Positions 43,981 through 54,079 of a stretch of 64,000 nt of DNA are shown piece after piece; within the stretch, counting starts at the first letter, position 1; each line of letters begins with the position of its first letter. Under the pieces are notes generated by a model that saw nothing but the letters and a program-made list of their open reading frames with translations, was not told the DNA's origin and searched no databases. Both the position numbers and the translations under genes were made by a program. Origin of the DNA: Thalassotalea_A litorea (GTDB lineage Bacteria > Pseudomonadota > Gammaproteobacteria > Enterobacterales > Alteromonadaceae); contig NZ_JBHZSG010000012.1 of assembly GCF_043642205.1 (NCBI RefSeq), positions 1 to 64,000 on the forward strand, in the 5' to 3' direction.

Positions 43981-46353
43981 ATGATTTTGCTTAGGGAAAA
44001 CGTTAAAGGTCTCTTACTTTGTGTTGGTCTTTTTCTTGTCTCATTTGCCTCCGTATCCAAACAGCAATTTTCAATTCCCCATATCAAGGCTGATGTTACG
44101 CTTGATGGAGAACTCAATGAGGCTGCCTGGCAACAAGCTCAGCGCGTTGACCTGGATATCGTCAACCACCCTTATAACAACACCCCTAGTCCGGTTAAAA
44201 CCCAAGTCTATATTTTTGAAGATGGCGAAAAGATTAACTTTGCATTTAAAGCCTTTGATCCAAATCCGAAAAATATTCAGGCATTTTTGCGGGACCGGGA
44301 TCAAGCCTGGGGAGATGATTTAGTCGGCATCAAACTCGATACGTTTAATGATCATCGCCTTGCATACAAATTTTTTGTCAACCCGTTTGGGGTCCAAAAT
44401 GATGGCATTCAAAATGAAATGACCGGCGAGGACAGCAACCTTTGGGATGGTATCTGGTACTCTTTTGGCAAAATCACGGATTTTGGCTATTTAGTGGAAT
44501 TTTCAATCCCTTACCGTGAGCTTAACTTCCAACCAGGTGATGATATTAAAACCTGGGGCATTGAAATGATGCGTTTGTACCCAAGAAACCAACGCTTGCG
44601 TATTTCTCATATCAAAATAGATCGTGACAATCAGTGCTGGGTTTGCCAGATGGATGAATTGACCGGGTTTGAAAACGCCAAAACAGGTCAAAACCTTACC
44701 ATAACCCCGTCATTGGTTGCGTTACATAATAAAGAAAAAGCCGATTATTTATACCCCGATGACCAGTCGCAAACAAAGGATTGGCAGTCTGAAAATGACA
44801 TTGAACCTGGCTTGAATGTCCGTTGGGGAATTACCCCGGATACGCTGTTGAACGTTACGTTAAATCCTGATTTTTCCAATGTTGAAACCGATGCCGGACA
44901 ACTTAGCGTGAATCAAAACGAAGCATTATATTTCGATGAGAAACGGCCATTTTTTCTAGATAATTCTGAATATTTTTCCAGCCAATCGGATTTGGTTTAT
45001 ACCAGAAATATTGTTGACCCTGATTTAGGTGTAAAGCTGACAGGCCGGGAAAGTGGTCATTCATTTGGACTGTTTACCGCCAAAGACCAACAAACCAATT
45101 TTATTTTACCTGGCAATGTATATTCTCGTCCGGTTGAAGTGGCTGGCGATAACTGGAGCAGCGCACTACGTTATCGATATGATGTTAATAATGATCTGTC
45201 TCTGGGATTGATCTCAACCATTCGCCAGGGAGACCAATACCATAATCTCGTTTCCGGTGTAGATGGAAAATACAAAATCACAGATTCAAACAAAGTGGTC
45301 GCCCAGGTGATGTATTCGGATACCGAATATCCTGACGACTTATTTAATCAATTTTGTATGGAAGGCCAATGTGGTCATGCCAGCTTAGTTGGTAAGCAAG
45401 ATGAACGTTTTTCAGATACTGGTTTTAAAATTGGTGTTGAGCACAATAGTACAAACTGGAGTCTTAGTGCCCACTATCAGGATTTAGGGCAGGATTTTCG
45501 CGCAGATTTAGGTTACATGCCGTTAATCGACATCAAGCAGTTGAAGACCAATATTGAACGCATCGTTTACAGCGATGACAGCTGGTGGACCGACCTATAT
45601 TTTGGTGCCGAATATGAATCAACAAACAATCAGGAAAACGAGTTAATTAACGAATCTTTTGCAGCAAATTTTAGCATATTTGGGCCGATGCAATCATTCG
45701 CAATGATTAGTCTGATAGAAGAAAATCGAGTGGGACTTAGATTCAACCCAAACGATACCAGTATTGATGGCAATACCACCTTGTTTGATCTATCAAAGAT
45801 GAATGGCGTATTTCTGATCCAACCCTTACCGAATTTTGTCTTTCAACTTTATGCTGAGGTCGGAGATGGTATCGATTACTACAACGATCGGGTTGGCGAT
45901 GCGATTGTGTTTGCCCCTGAAGCGACCTGGAACATCAATCAAAATACTCAATTAGATATGGCGTATACCTTTGCTAAGCTCGACGCGGAAGGTGCCAATG
46001 TCTACATTGAAAGAGTATCCGATATGCGTTTAAGCTATCAGTTTGATATCAATAGCTCGATAAAATTAAACCTTGTTTATACCGATTCAGATATAAATCT
46101 TAGCAATGATGCTTGGGCATACGATTTTGCCAATTACGATTTTGACGATAATATCGCCGAAAAAAATAACGTGTCTGCGCAACTTATTTATTCTTATCGG
46201 ATTAACCCACAAACGGTATTTTTCTTGGGCTACTCCAGTAACGGCTATAAAGCGATTGGCCAACCCAATACACCCGACCAATTCCTATTAAAAAGACTGG
46301 CTAAAACCGAGAATGAAACGGCCTTCTTAAAGCTCAGCTACGCCTGGATGTAA
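43981..46353 (+). CDS. DUF5916 outer-membrane protein with CBM9-like N-terminal domain
   Basis: 790-aa exported protein. Signal peptide at about residues 1-27, then a carbohydrate-binding-module-9-like beta-sandwich (about 38-230; VTLDGELNEAAW and VEFSIPYRELNF are hallmarks) and a long C-terminal DUF5916 region of alternating strands that reads like a beta-barrel. It ends in LSYAWM, with tryptophan near the C terminus. Many marine bacteria encode such proteins near transport or hydrolase genes; the ligand is unknown. It is monocistronic, preceded by 250 nt of spacer and followed by a strong terminator. Confidence 0.8.
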   Translation: MILLRENVKGLLLCVGLFLVSFASVSKQQFSIPHIKADVTLDGELNEAAWQQAQRVDLDIVNHPYNNTPSPVKTQVYIFEDGEKINFAFKAFDPNPKNIQAFLRDRDQAWGDDLVGIKLDTFNDHRLAYKFFVNPFGVQNDGIQNEMTGEDSNLWDGIWYSFGKITDFGYLVEFSIPYRELNFQPGDDIKTWGIEMMRLYPRNQRLRISHIKIDRDNQCWVCQMDELTGFENAKTGQNLTITPSLVALHNKEKADYLYPDDQSQTKDWQSENDIEPGLNVRWGITPDTLLNVTLNPDFSNVETDAGQLSVNQNEALYFDEKRPFFLDNSEYFSSQSDLVYTRNIVDPDLGVKLTGRESGHSFGLFTAKDQQTNFILPGNVYSRPVEVAGDNWSSALRYRYDVNNDLSLGLISTIRQGDQYHNLVSGVDGKYKITDSNKVVAQVMYSDTEYPDDLFNQFCMEGQCGHASLVGKQDERFSDTGFKIGVEHNSTNWSLSAHYQDLGQDFRADLGYMPLIDIKQLKTNIERIVYSDDSWWTDLYFGAEYESTNNQENELINESFAANFSIFGPMQSFAMISLIEENRVGLRFNPNDTSIDGNTTLFDLSKMNGVFLIQPLPNFVFQLYAEVGDGIDYYNDRVGDAIVFAPEATWNINQNTQLDMAYTFAKLDAEGANVYIERVSDMRLSYQFDINSSIKLNLVYTDSDINLSNDAWAYDFANYDFDDNIAEKNNVSAQLIYSYRINPQTVFFLGYSSNGYKAIGQPNTPDQFLLKRLAKTENETAFLKLSYAWM

Positions 46354-46360
46354 CGGTAAT

Positions 46361-46403
46361 AAAAGATTGCTCTTTGGAGCTTGCCTATCAGAGCAATCTT
46401 TTT
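46361..46403. terminator. Bidirectional terminator between DUF5916 gene and pbpC
   Basis: AAAAGATTGCTCT and AGAGCAATCTTTTT pair over 12 bp around a 16-nt loop. It sits between convergent genes, with A-run and T-run. Confidence 0.88.
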
Positions 46404-46447
46404 CAGCACTTTACACGTGTTAGTGAAATAAACAAAGGCTAACACCG

Positions 46448-48724
46448 TTACATAATATGAATTGCGACACTGTCACAGTGCTGTTGATAGCAGGCCGTTA
46501 ACTGGTTTTTTCCCTTCGGCAACGTATCATGCTCGATTCGTTCCCCTGCGACTCTTTCTTCGTTTAAATACCATTGCACCGGATTACGACTTGCTTTGGG
46601 CAATAGACTCTGTCCCGTAGCCAAAAACAAATGAGCATTGTCTTTTGGGAAAAGAATCTTCAGTGGTGATTGACTGATAATTCGATCAGGGCGTTGTATG
46701 CTCATCCAGTGTTGCAAGTGCTCTGGCCACTGATGGAGATTCTTGAGGTTGTGCTGAGTTTTCATGGTCACTGGCGTCAAACCATTGATGGTGTAAGCGC
46801 GGTGTAATGACCTGCACTGAGCATCAGCCACCAAGGTGCTGGCTAACCCACTGGGCCAACATATGGCTTTTTCCACTACATTATCCGGTTGTTCCCAGCT
46901 ATCTCGTGGTTGCGGTAATTGATCAAAAACATCGAATAATAATGGCGCAGCCTGATTCGCGCCGGTCTGCCCGACAAAAGGCGAACCATCCGGTCGGCCA
47001 ACCCACACCGCAACGGTATAACCGATACTAGAACCAATCGCCCAGGCATCCCGAAAACCGTAACTGGTACCGGTTTTCCAGGCGATTTTACGATTAAACG
47101 CCGCCGCAAACCGATCTGACGGCTCAATCTCACTGAGAATATTCGCAATAATCCAACTACTTTCCCGGGTAAGAAACGGCGACGTCTTTATTTCATCCAT
47201 TGTGGTATAACGTGGAAAAATTATCTCACCGCCGCGGCCAAATGCTGAGTACATGGTCAACAGTTGTTCCATGGAACTCCCCACTCCGCCTAACGCAATA
47301 CTCAAATTTGCGGTTTTTCGATGCAAGTGAATGTCTGCTGCTGCAACCCTATCGACAAAATACTGCGGCGTTAAACTATCCAGAACCGCAACAACCGGGA
47401 CATTTTTACTCAGTTTTAATGCCATATCCATAGCAACAGCGCCATCAAAGCGTTGATCGAAGTTTTCTGGTTTGTAGCCAGAAAACGTTTGCGGCACATC
47501 GCTTAGCAGGCTTTTAGAATGCAATAATCCTCGTTCGAGCCCTAACGCGTATATAAAAGGTTTTAACGTACTGCCAGGAGAGCGGATTGCAACCGGCATA
47601 TCAACATGCCCTGCCCTTTGTTTATCGAAAAAGTCAGCAGAGCCTTTGTATGCTTTCACTTCACCGGTAGCATTTTCCATTACCATCACTGCCATAGATA
47701 ATTTTGCCGGTAATTGTTGCAAGTGCTGTTCAATAATGGCTTCAACATCAGATTGCAGCTGATGCGAGATAAACGTGGTGATCGATGACGTTATGGATTT
47801 CCCTATTGCTACTGATTGATTGACAAGATCATTGTCCTGATTTTTTGTCAGACTATGTCGTTGTCTTTGCCATTGTTGTTTTAATTTTCGACTCAGTAGC
47901 GGCGCCAGGGTTACCGTGCTTTGAATATTTCCCGACACCTTGTCTTGCAGATAAAAAGGCAATGCTTGCTGAGTAATCAGTCCATCCTGTTGCAAACGCT
48001 GTAGCACCTTATTGCGAGCATGAAGAGCCATCGCCGGGTATCTGTCAGGTCGATATTGATTTGGTCTTTGTGGCAGGACGACCAGTAATGCCGCTTCATT
48101 GATCGTTAACTGTTGCGCGCTTTTACCAAAATATCGCCAGCTTGCGGCAGCAACTCCTTCAATATTCCCACCCATCGGGGCATGGCGCAGATATAATTCA
48201 AGGATCTCATCTTTGCTGTATTTAGCTTCTAATTGCAATGCTCGGAATATTTGTTGTAGCTTACCCCAGTAACTGCGTTGATAGGGATGAAACAAACGGG
48301 CAACCTGCATCGTCAGGGTCGAACCACCGGACACCACTTTGCCGTAGTAGATTTGTTGCCCGATAGCCCGGACTAACGAGAACGGGTTAACGCCGGGATG
48401 CTGGTAAAAATATTTATCTTCATAGCTTAACAGGGCTTGCAGGTAAAATAGCGACACCTTGTCGCGACTCACATCAAAACGATAGAACCCCAGCTCATCT
48501 GTGAATTGGCGCAAAGGTGTACCATCGGCGGCAAGTACCGAGATGCCAACGGGCCGTTCAATAACCTGTAACGGAAATGTCCAGCTAAGGCCCTTAAATG
48601 TCAGCCAGGGCATAATTAGCATGATAGTCAATGCTACCCACCTTTTTCGGCTTAACAGCCGTCCCATGGGCTTAACCATAACGAAGGGCCACCGGCAATA
48701 ATGTTGGATTCGTTCCATTAGCAT
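46448..48724 (-). CDS. pbpC: Penicillin-binding protein 1C
   Basis: 758-aa bifunctional class A-like PBP. One N-terminal membrane anchor (about 28-50), then a glycosyltransferase domain (about 75-240; catalytic Glu in YEDKYFYQHPGVNP, then GGSTLTMQVARL). The transpeptidase domain (about 330-570) has SPGSTLKPF as the serine motif, SKN and KTGTSYGFRDAW. The C-terminal BiPBP_C domain follows. It polymerises and may crosslink glycan strands in the periplasm. It lies 126 nt downstream of the alpha-2-macroglobulin gene on the same strand, the partner arrangement conserved in bacteria. Confidence 0.95.
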   Translation of the reverse strand: MLMERIQHYCRWPFVMVKPMGRLLSRKRWVALTIMLIMPWLTFKGLSWTFPLQVIERPVGISVLAADGTPLRQFTDELGFYRFDVSRDKVSLFYLQALLSYEDKYFYQHPGVNPFSLVRAIGQQIYYGKVVSGGSTLTMQVARLFHPYQRSYWGKLQQIFRALQLEAKYSKDEILELYLRHAPMGGNIEGVAAASWRYFGKSAQQLTINEAALLVVLPQRPNQYRPDRYPAMALHARNKVLQRLQQDGLITQQALPFYLQDKVSGNIQSTVTLAPLLSRKLKQQWQRQRHSLTKNQDNDLVNQSVAIGKSITSSITTFISHQLQSDVEAIIEQHLQQLPAKLSMAVMVMENATGEVKAYKGSADFFDKQRAGHVDMPVAIRSPGSTLKPFIYALGLERGLLHSKSLLSDVPQTFSGYKPENFDQRFDGAVAMDMALKLSKNVPVVAVLDSLTPQYFVDRVAAADIHLHRKTANLSIALGGVGSSMEQLLTMYSAFGRGGEIIFPRYTTMDEIKTSPFLTRESSWIIANILSEIEPSDRFAAAFNRKIAWKTGTSYGFRDAWAIGSSIGYTVAVWVGRPDGSPFVGQTGANQAAPLLFDVFDQLPQPRDSWEQPDNVVEKAICWPSGLASTLVADAQCRSLHRAYTINGLTPVTMKTQHNLKNLHQWPEHLQHWMSIQRPDRIISQSPLKILFPKDNAHLFLATGQSLLPKASRNPVQWYLNEERVAGERIEHDTLPKGKNQLTACYQQHCDSVAIHIM

Positions 48725-48795
48725 TTGATATCAATGTTCTATCGTTAAAAAATCATTCTAGCTTAGCAACGGCTTGCGCAAGCGTGAGCATTTAA

Positions 48796-48864
48796 AGCTC
48801 AGGGTGTTTTTAGCTCAGGGCTGTTTTTAGGCTCACGGCTGTTTTTAGGCTCACGGCTGTTTGA
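48796..48864. repeat. Tandem 16-18 nt repeat across the alpha-2-macroglobulin stop codon
   Basis: Four units of AGGCTCACGGCTGTTTTT or the variant AGCTCAGGGCTGTTTTT with lengths of 16, 17, 18 and 18 nt. The innermost unit includes the TGA stop (48851-48853) of the alpha-2-macroglobulin gene; the rest lies in the spacer to pbpC. Confidence 0.8.
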
Positions 48865-51800
48865 TCACAAATTCATCAAAAACGGGCTCAATAAAGAGTA
48901 GTCGCTCAGGCTCGTACATATCTTCTATCAACGCCGGTGTCGCCTTTGCAATCGACGGCGTTTCAGCACGGATCACGTAGGCAAAATTGTAATTTTTACG
49001 ACCATCCATGGCGACTGCCGCTACATACCTGTCGTTTCGAAACTCTTCATGAAGTAGCGCTTCAGCTTTTAACCCTGCCGCGCGTAACACCTCATTGGCA
49101 TTGGTAAACATCGGGTTTTCGATCACAAACCCGGTTGGGAGAAAATCGACCAGCAACGCCTGATCCACTTTTTCATTACTGTGTGCATCAATCACCACAA
49201 TCAGTTTCTCCCCGACATTTAACGGCTCACCTTTATAGACATCACCATTTTCGCGCAATAGTTGCTTACCCAGGTTTTCATAATCCATGGTCGATTGATA
49301 TGCCGCTTTATCGCTCGCTGGGCCCCTTGCCAGTATTTCCACATACAGAGGGAAATCATTGCTATTTTCAATCACCCCACCGTCAATCAGAGGTAATCGG
49401 GTGATCCCCATTTGTACCTTGTCGTCAAAATCGTGCTCATACGCATCGTTGTTATCCTGTGGGGCTTGTTCGTCGGTTTGTTGCTGAACATCAACATCCT
49501 GTTGAACAGCATGCGCGTATTGATATTGGTATGGTTGCTGACGATCCTGGCCGAGTAAGGTTCCAAGCTCCACCAGCGCGATTTGCTCTTGCGTACTTAA
49601 GTACTGTCTTCGATTAAGATCGCGTTTCACTTTTTGTATCAGGTCGTTACGCATGCGAATAACCTCATCCGACAACTTAACATAGCCACCTAGCTCACTG
49701 ATCACGATGGCGATCCGGGCATAGTCTCGAAGGTACGAACCATAATCATAGTTCCACGAATGCTGTGCGATACGAGGGGTTTTCTTGCTATCAAGTAGTA
49801 ATTTCTGCCCATTTTCAATATCCCCTTTAAGCATCAACGCCGCACCTAAATAGGCGCTTGCTAATGGCCCTGGGGCAAACCCGCCCTGTAATTGCTGCAA
49901 TTTCCCATAGTCAATTTGATTGGTTTGGGCTAATAACCAATATCCGTAATATTGAGCCGGAGGTTGATTTTGGTAGGCACGTTGTTTAATCCGTTTTATG
50001 GCCCGGTTCATCATGCTTTTTGGCACAATTTGGGGATAATTTTCATTCGCTTTTAACAGGAAATCGGTGACGTAGACACTCACCCAGGGATCTTCTTTAC
50101 CGTGTTTATTCCACAGCGCAAAGCCACCGGTCGATTTTTGCATCCCACTTAGGCGGGCGATGGCCGTTTCTAGCAAATGACGCGGGGTATTGTTGTCTAG
50201 TTTCGACTGCTTCTGGGCGTTTAAATCTGGATTGTCGATCAGCCAGGGTAATGCTTTCGATGTGGTTTGCTCCGCACAGCCATACGGATAAGCAAACAAG
50301 TGTTCGGCATAGGGCATCGGATCGAGTAAGGCATTGGCCGACAACGCCAAGCCACCAGGATGATTTTGACTCAGCTCGATGTCTTGCCAAAACGCATTGT
50401 TTAAGGTCAGTCTTTCCCCAGCAGATAACGTCCGTGTCGATTTCTTTGTTATTAATGGCATACCATCGCGCACCGGGACCGTCCAACGGCGACTAAACGA
50501 GGATGCCTGGCTTTTGATGTGAATGGTAACAGCAGCCGAGTCAATACCTTTGGCAACCTTAAATCGCACCGGAAGATGCGCTCTTTCTCCGTATTTTAAT
50601 GCTACATTCAATTGCGCTTTAGACAATAGTTGCAATGCTTCTGGCAATTCTATCGTCATGTCGATTTCCATTGCATCATTAGCGCTGTCACTGTCGGCTT
50701 GATGAAAGACTTCCAGCATTACCTGAGACTCATCTCCGGGTGTCAGAAACCTCGGTATGGCCAGTTCGGCGACAATGGGTGCGCGAATCGTCACATCCTT
50801 GATTGCCTGACCAAAAGAATCCTGGGTAAAAACTGTGGCGATCACTTGCGCTTCGCCATTGTAATCGGGGATCTGCAGGGAAACCTTACCCTGGCCGCTA
50901 TCATCAAGACGAATGGCTTCACTCATCAGGGTAATGGTTTTCGATTCAACCAGTTGGTCGGGGCGCTGATTGAATGCAACCTGAGCATCACCGCCATAGC
51001 GATGCTGAAGAAAAGAGTCCGGCCGTTGCTGATAAAATCTGGCGTACAAATCTACAACATCGCCCCCATAACGCTGGTGCGAAAAGAAATAATCAAATGG
51101 GTTTTGTGGATTGTAACCAGAAAGATTAACGATGCCTTTGTCTACCATTGACACCGTGACCCATGCCGGTTTTCCCGCACTGTCTTTAGCATCAATTTGC
51201 AAAGAAGCCGTTTGCAAAGGCAATAAGATATCCTGATGGCTAATGTGAACCTGCAATTCTCGTTCACTTCGATCCAGAGCAATTGGCGCGATCGCAAATA
51301 AACGGCGCGGCACGGCTGCCTGATTAGACACCAAGGTGGCGCTTAGGTATAGATCGTGGCGATTGCTATCGCTATCTATGGGCACAAGAATTGTGGCTTC
51401 ACCTTCTGCAAGTTGTTGCTGATAAGTCCATTCCACCTGATCCGATTCCAGCGTCAACAGTAGCTTACCGGCCACCGGGGATTGGATTTGAACCGCAGCC
51501 GTGTCTCCCGCATGATAAGTGGTTTTATCCAATCTCAACCCTAATTGATCCGGCTTGGCGGGTTTTTGTTTGCCCGCACCCTGCCATTGGGCGTTAAACG
51601 CATAAGTTGTTTTGGTGCCGCCAGCTTGCCAGGTCACCAAACGATAATTTCCATATTCCACCCGTAATTTTAGTGGTTTCGATTGTCCTTGCTCCGTCTG
51701 CACTTGATCCATATACACAGGACGCCACTCATTGTCTCGATGCATGCTCCAACCGGCCTGATCTTCGTAAGTCCAATAGTATCCACCCCGATTACGTTCT

Positions 51801-53656
51801 AGCCGGTATTCAATATTACCAGCCAATAACGCCTGGCCATCGGCGGATAAAACACCAAGTTCAAAAGATACCTGTTGATAGGCCTGCACCTTAGCCGGCG
51901 CCTTGATCGCCGTTAATGGCTCGCCGCTCCAATAGGAAATTTTTTGTTTGCGGGTAATCGTAGCACCGCCTTGTTCAAATAATTCACTGGTCAAATTGAC
52001 CGTAACCGGAGAGGATAATTTATCCAAAGACATCAATGGATAATCAAATGACGCTTTGCCCTCTTCGTCTAACTGAATCGCATCAAATTTGGGAAGATCC
52101 CGAGACGGATAAATGGTGTAAGGCGTACCAACAAAATACGCTTGATAAGGCCCTTGCAAATGATGTAACGATTGATAATACGGGGTGATTTTCAACTGAT
52201 TCCCTGCGGTAGGCGCACCGAATAAATAACGGCCCTCCACATCGAGCGTGACTCTCGGCTTCGGTTGCAAAGTGATAGTACTGGTCTCGACCTGTAAATC
52301 CATCCGTTCAGGTACAAATTCAGAGACGAAAAAGGTTAATTGCGCAATGGCTTTTTTAGCGCCGGAATGGGTTTTCACCCGCGCATGCCATTTGCCTAAT
52401 GCTGCACTCATAGGGATAAGGTATTGAGTTTGAAAAAATCCCGCATCATTACCCTGCAACCAGCGATTGGCAATGATTTTTCCATCGGGTTGTACAAATT
52501 CGACATAGAGCCGGGATTGCTTTACAAGCGCGCCATCCTGATCCCGTAACAAAATATTCAGCGGTAGCGCCTCTCCACTTTTAAATAAATCTCGATTCGA
52601 GTACACATAAGCCTGTACAGGCTGGTATGCATTGCCGGTTACATCAAAATCTGACAAATCCAGGGGCATTTCCTTTAGCGGCAACCAACCGGTATGTTGC
52701 GGAGTTTCGATCAGCAAGACTTCATTGCCTTGAGTTTTGTATGGAAACTGCCCAAAGCCGTTTTTTAACGTTCCTAGCTTGGTCTTTCCCACATTCGGTT
52801 GCAACACGTAAACGGTTGCGTCTTGGGCAAATGCGCTACCAGAAAAATAGGTCGCATGAATCGCCAGTTGCTGTTCAAAAACTTTCGCCTGAATACCAAT
52901 GTCGGTGAGCAGAACCTGAATAAATTTTGTACTGTCATAATCAAACTGCCCCCCACCTTTCACTGCCAGTAAATACCAACCATGGCTTAAATCTGACGGC
53001 AATTTCAGATCCAGAGACTGACTTTTATTCACTGGCAGTTTAGGGAGTTGAAAGTCCAGTGTCGTAATCGATTTAAGGTATTTACTAAGTCGCTGCACCT
53101 GATAAGAGGAAACCTGTCGGTTATAAAAACTTTTTTGGATAAATTTTCCAGGCTCGGTTATTCGCAGTATTTCCACCGAAACACTGTCCAGATTGACCAC
53201 AGACAGTGGAATGGTTCTGGGTCCATCGGCGGGTATCACCGGGCCTCTGCCCAAAATCGTGACATCGGAATTTATTTGCGCAATCGTGACATCTTTACTG
53301 GCAAAGGGTGTGACACCACCAATATCAAAGGCTTCCACCCGATAGCGACTACCTACCTCAACCTTTGTATTAATCAGCGCCAGATTATTTTTATTCAACT
53401 GGTTATAAGCTGATAGGTCCTGCAATGTTTTATCAGCCTGTATTTTAGAAATACGAATCTTGAATGGTTTATCGATGGCAGCAACCGGCTGCGCAAACTG
53501 GACAATTATGGCGGGTTTGTCTTTGTGCATATAGTGGCCCATGTAATCGACTTGATTGGCCATTACCGTGTTCATTACCAGTAGCAAGAAAAGTAACAAC
53601 AAGGGTGGTAGGAAATTGTGCGAAAATTGGAACTGGTGGTGAATCCTGACTTGCAT
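48851..53656 (-). CDS. yfhM: Bacterial alpha-2-macroglobulin (YfhM-type), thioester-containing
   Basis: 1601-aa periplasmic protease-trapping protein. Signal peptide at about 1-33 (LPPLLLLFLLLVMNTVMA) without a lipobox, so it may be soluble instead of a lipoprotein as in E. coli. A series of macroglobulin-type beta domains follows. The thioester motif CAEQ is at about C1127-Q1130 in YGCAEQTTSKALPWL, followed by an alpha-helical thioester domain and a C-terminal receptor-binding-like domain. Together with PBP1C it is thought to guard and repair the wall after attack by proteases. An acidic, glutamine-rich stretch near residue 1390 (QQQTDEQAPQDNNDAYEHD) looks like a flexible loop. Confidence 0.93.
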   Translation of the reverse strand: MQVRIHHQFQFSHNFLPPLLLLFLLLVMNTVMANQVDYMGHYMHKDKPAIIVQFAQPVAAIDKPFKIRISKIQADKTLQDLSAYNQLNKNNLALINTKVEVGSRYRVEAFDIGGVTPFASKDVTIAQINSDVTILGRGPVIPADGPRTIPLSVVNLDSVSVEILRITEPGKFIQKSFYNRQVSSYQVQRLSKYLKSITTLDFQLPKLPVNKSQSLDLKLPSDLSHGWYLLAVKGGGQFDYDSTKFIQVLLTDIGIQAKVFEQQLAIHATYFSGSAFAQDATVYVLQPNVGKTKLGTLKNGFGQFPYKTQGNEVLLIETPQHTGWLPLKEMPLDLSDFDVTGNAYQPVQAYVYSNRDLFKSGEALPLNILLRDQDGALVKQSRLYVEFVQPDGKIIANRWLQGNDAGFFQTQYLIPMSAALGKWHARVKTHSGAKKAIAQLTFFVSEFVPERMDLQVETSTITLQPKPRVTLDVEGRYLFGAPTAGNQLKITPYYQSLHHLQGPYQAYFVGTPYTIYPSRDLPKFDAIQLDEEGKASFDYPLMSLDKLSSPVTVNLTSELFEQGGATITRKQKISYWSGEPLTAIKAPAKVQAYQQVSFELGVLSADGQALLAGNIEYRLERNRGGYYWTYEDQAGWSMHRDNEWRPVYMDQVQTEQGQSKPLKLRVEYGNYRLVTWQAGGTKTTYAFNAQWQGAGKQKPAKPDQLGLRLDKTTYHAGDTAAVQIQSPVAGKLLLTLESDQVEWTYQQQLAEGEATILVPIDSDSNRHDLYLSATLVSNQAAVPRRLFAIAPIALDRSERELQVHISHQDILLPLQTASLQIDAKDSAGKPAWVTVSMVDKGIVNLSGYNPQNPFDYFFSHQRYGGDVVDLYARFYQQRPDSFLQHRYGGDAQVAFNQRPDQLVESKTITLMSEAIRLDDSGQGKVSLQIPDYNGEAQVIATVFTQDSFGQAIKDVTIRAPIVAELAIPRFLTPGDESQVMLEVFHQADSDSANDAMEIDMTIELPEALQLLSKAQLNVALKYGERAHLPVRFKVAKGIDSAAVTIHIKSQASSFSRRWTVPVRDGMPLITKKSTRTLSAGERLTLNNAFWQDIELSQNHPGGLALSANALLDPMPYAEHLFAYPYGCAEQTTSKALPWLIDNPDLNAQKQSKLDNNTPRHLLETAIARLSGMQKSTGGFALWNKHGKEDPWVSVYVTDFLLKANENYPQIVPKSMMNRAIKRIKQRAYQNQPPAQYYGYWLLAQTNQIDYGKLQQLQGGFAPGPLASAYLGAALMLKGDIENGQKLLLDSKKTPRIAQHSWNYDYGSYLRDYARIAIVISELGGYVKLSDEVIRMRNDLIQKVKRDLNRRQYLSTQEQIALVELGTLLGQDRQQPYQYQYAHAVQQDVDVQQQTDEQAPQDNNDAYEHDFDDKVQMGITRLPLIDGGVIENSNDFPLYVEILARGPASDKAAYQSTMDYENLGKQLLRENGDVYKGEPLNVGEKLIVVIDAHSNEKVDQALLVDFLPTGFVIENPMFTNANEVLRAAGLKAEALLHEEFRNDRYVAAVAMDGRKNYNFAYVIRAETPSIAKATPALIEDMYEPERLLFIEPVFDEFVIKQP

Positions 53657-54079
53657 TCTTAGTCATCCGTATTTATGAAAGAAAGCGCCAAACGGCTGAT
53701 ATAATTACCATTTACATTGATTAAAATTAGCAGGCATTACCGTAAAGATCATGACCTATTATCGAATAATTGTGATCAATTATGACAATCGAAAAGCCAG
53801 TGAACCCGGTTTCATCATCGAACTTTCAACTGATTTTCAGCTAAATTTTAGCCGGTTATAATCAATCAGTTTTCGATAAGGCTGACGAAACAGTGATTAT
53901 TCATCACTGATGACAATTTCAGATACGGTGTAAGAAGGTGTCAACGGCACAAATACAAACGTATTTTGACATAACAATGCGCCAGCAGTGACCTCGAACA
54001 AGGTATCCTTTTAAATCGTCATTAACTCCGGTGAGCTATGCTTGCTCATGTCGATTTACGGATACCTAAGTTGCGTTAG
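53657..54079. other. Intergenic region upstream of the alpha-2-macroglobulin gene
   Basis: About 420 nt with no supportable gene. It must carry the promoter of the yfhM-pbpC unit. It holds an AGGTATCC/GGATACCT inverted pair at 54000-54007 and 54060-54067 with a 52-nt interval, of unclear significance. Confidence 0.5.
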
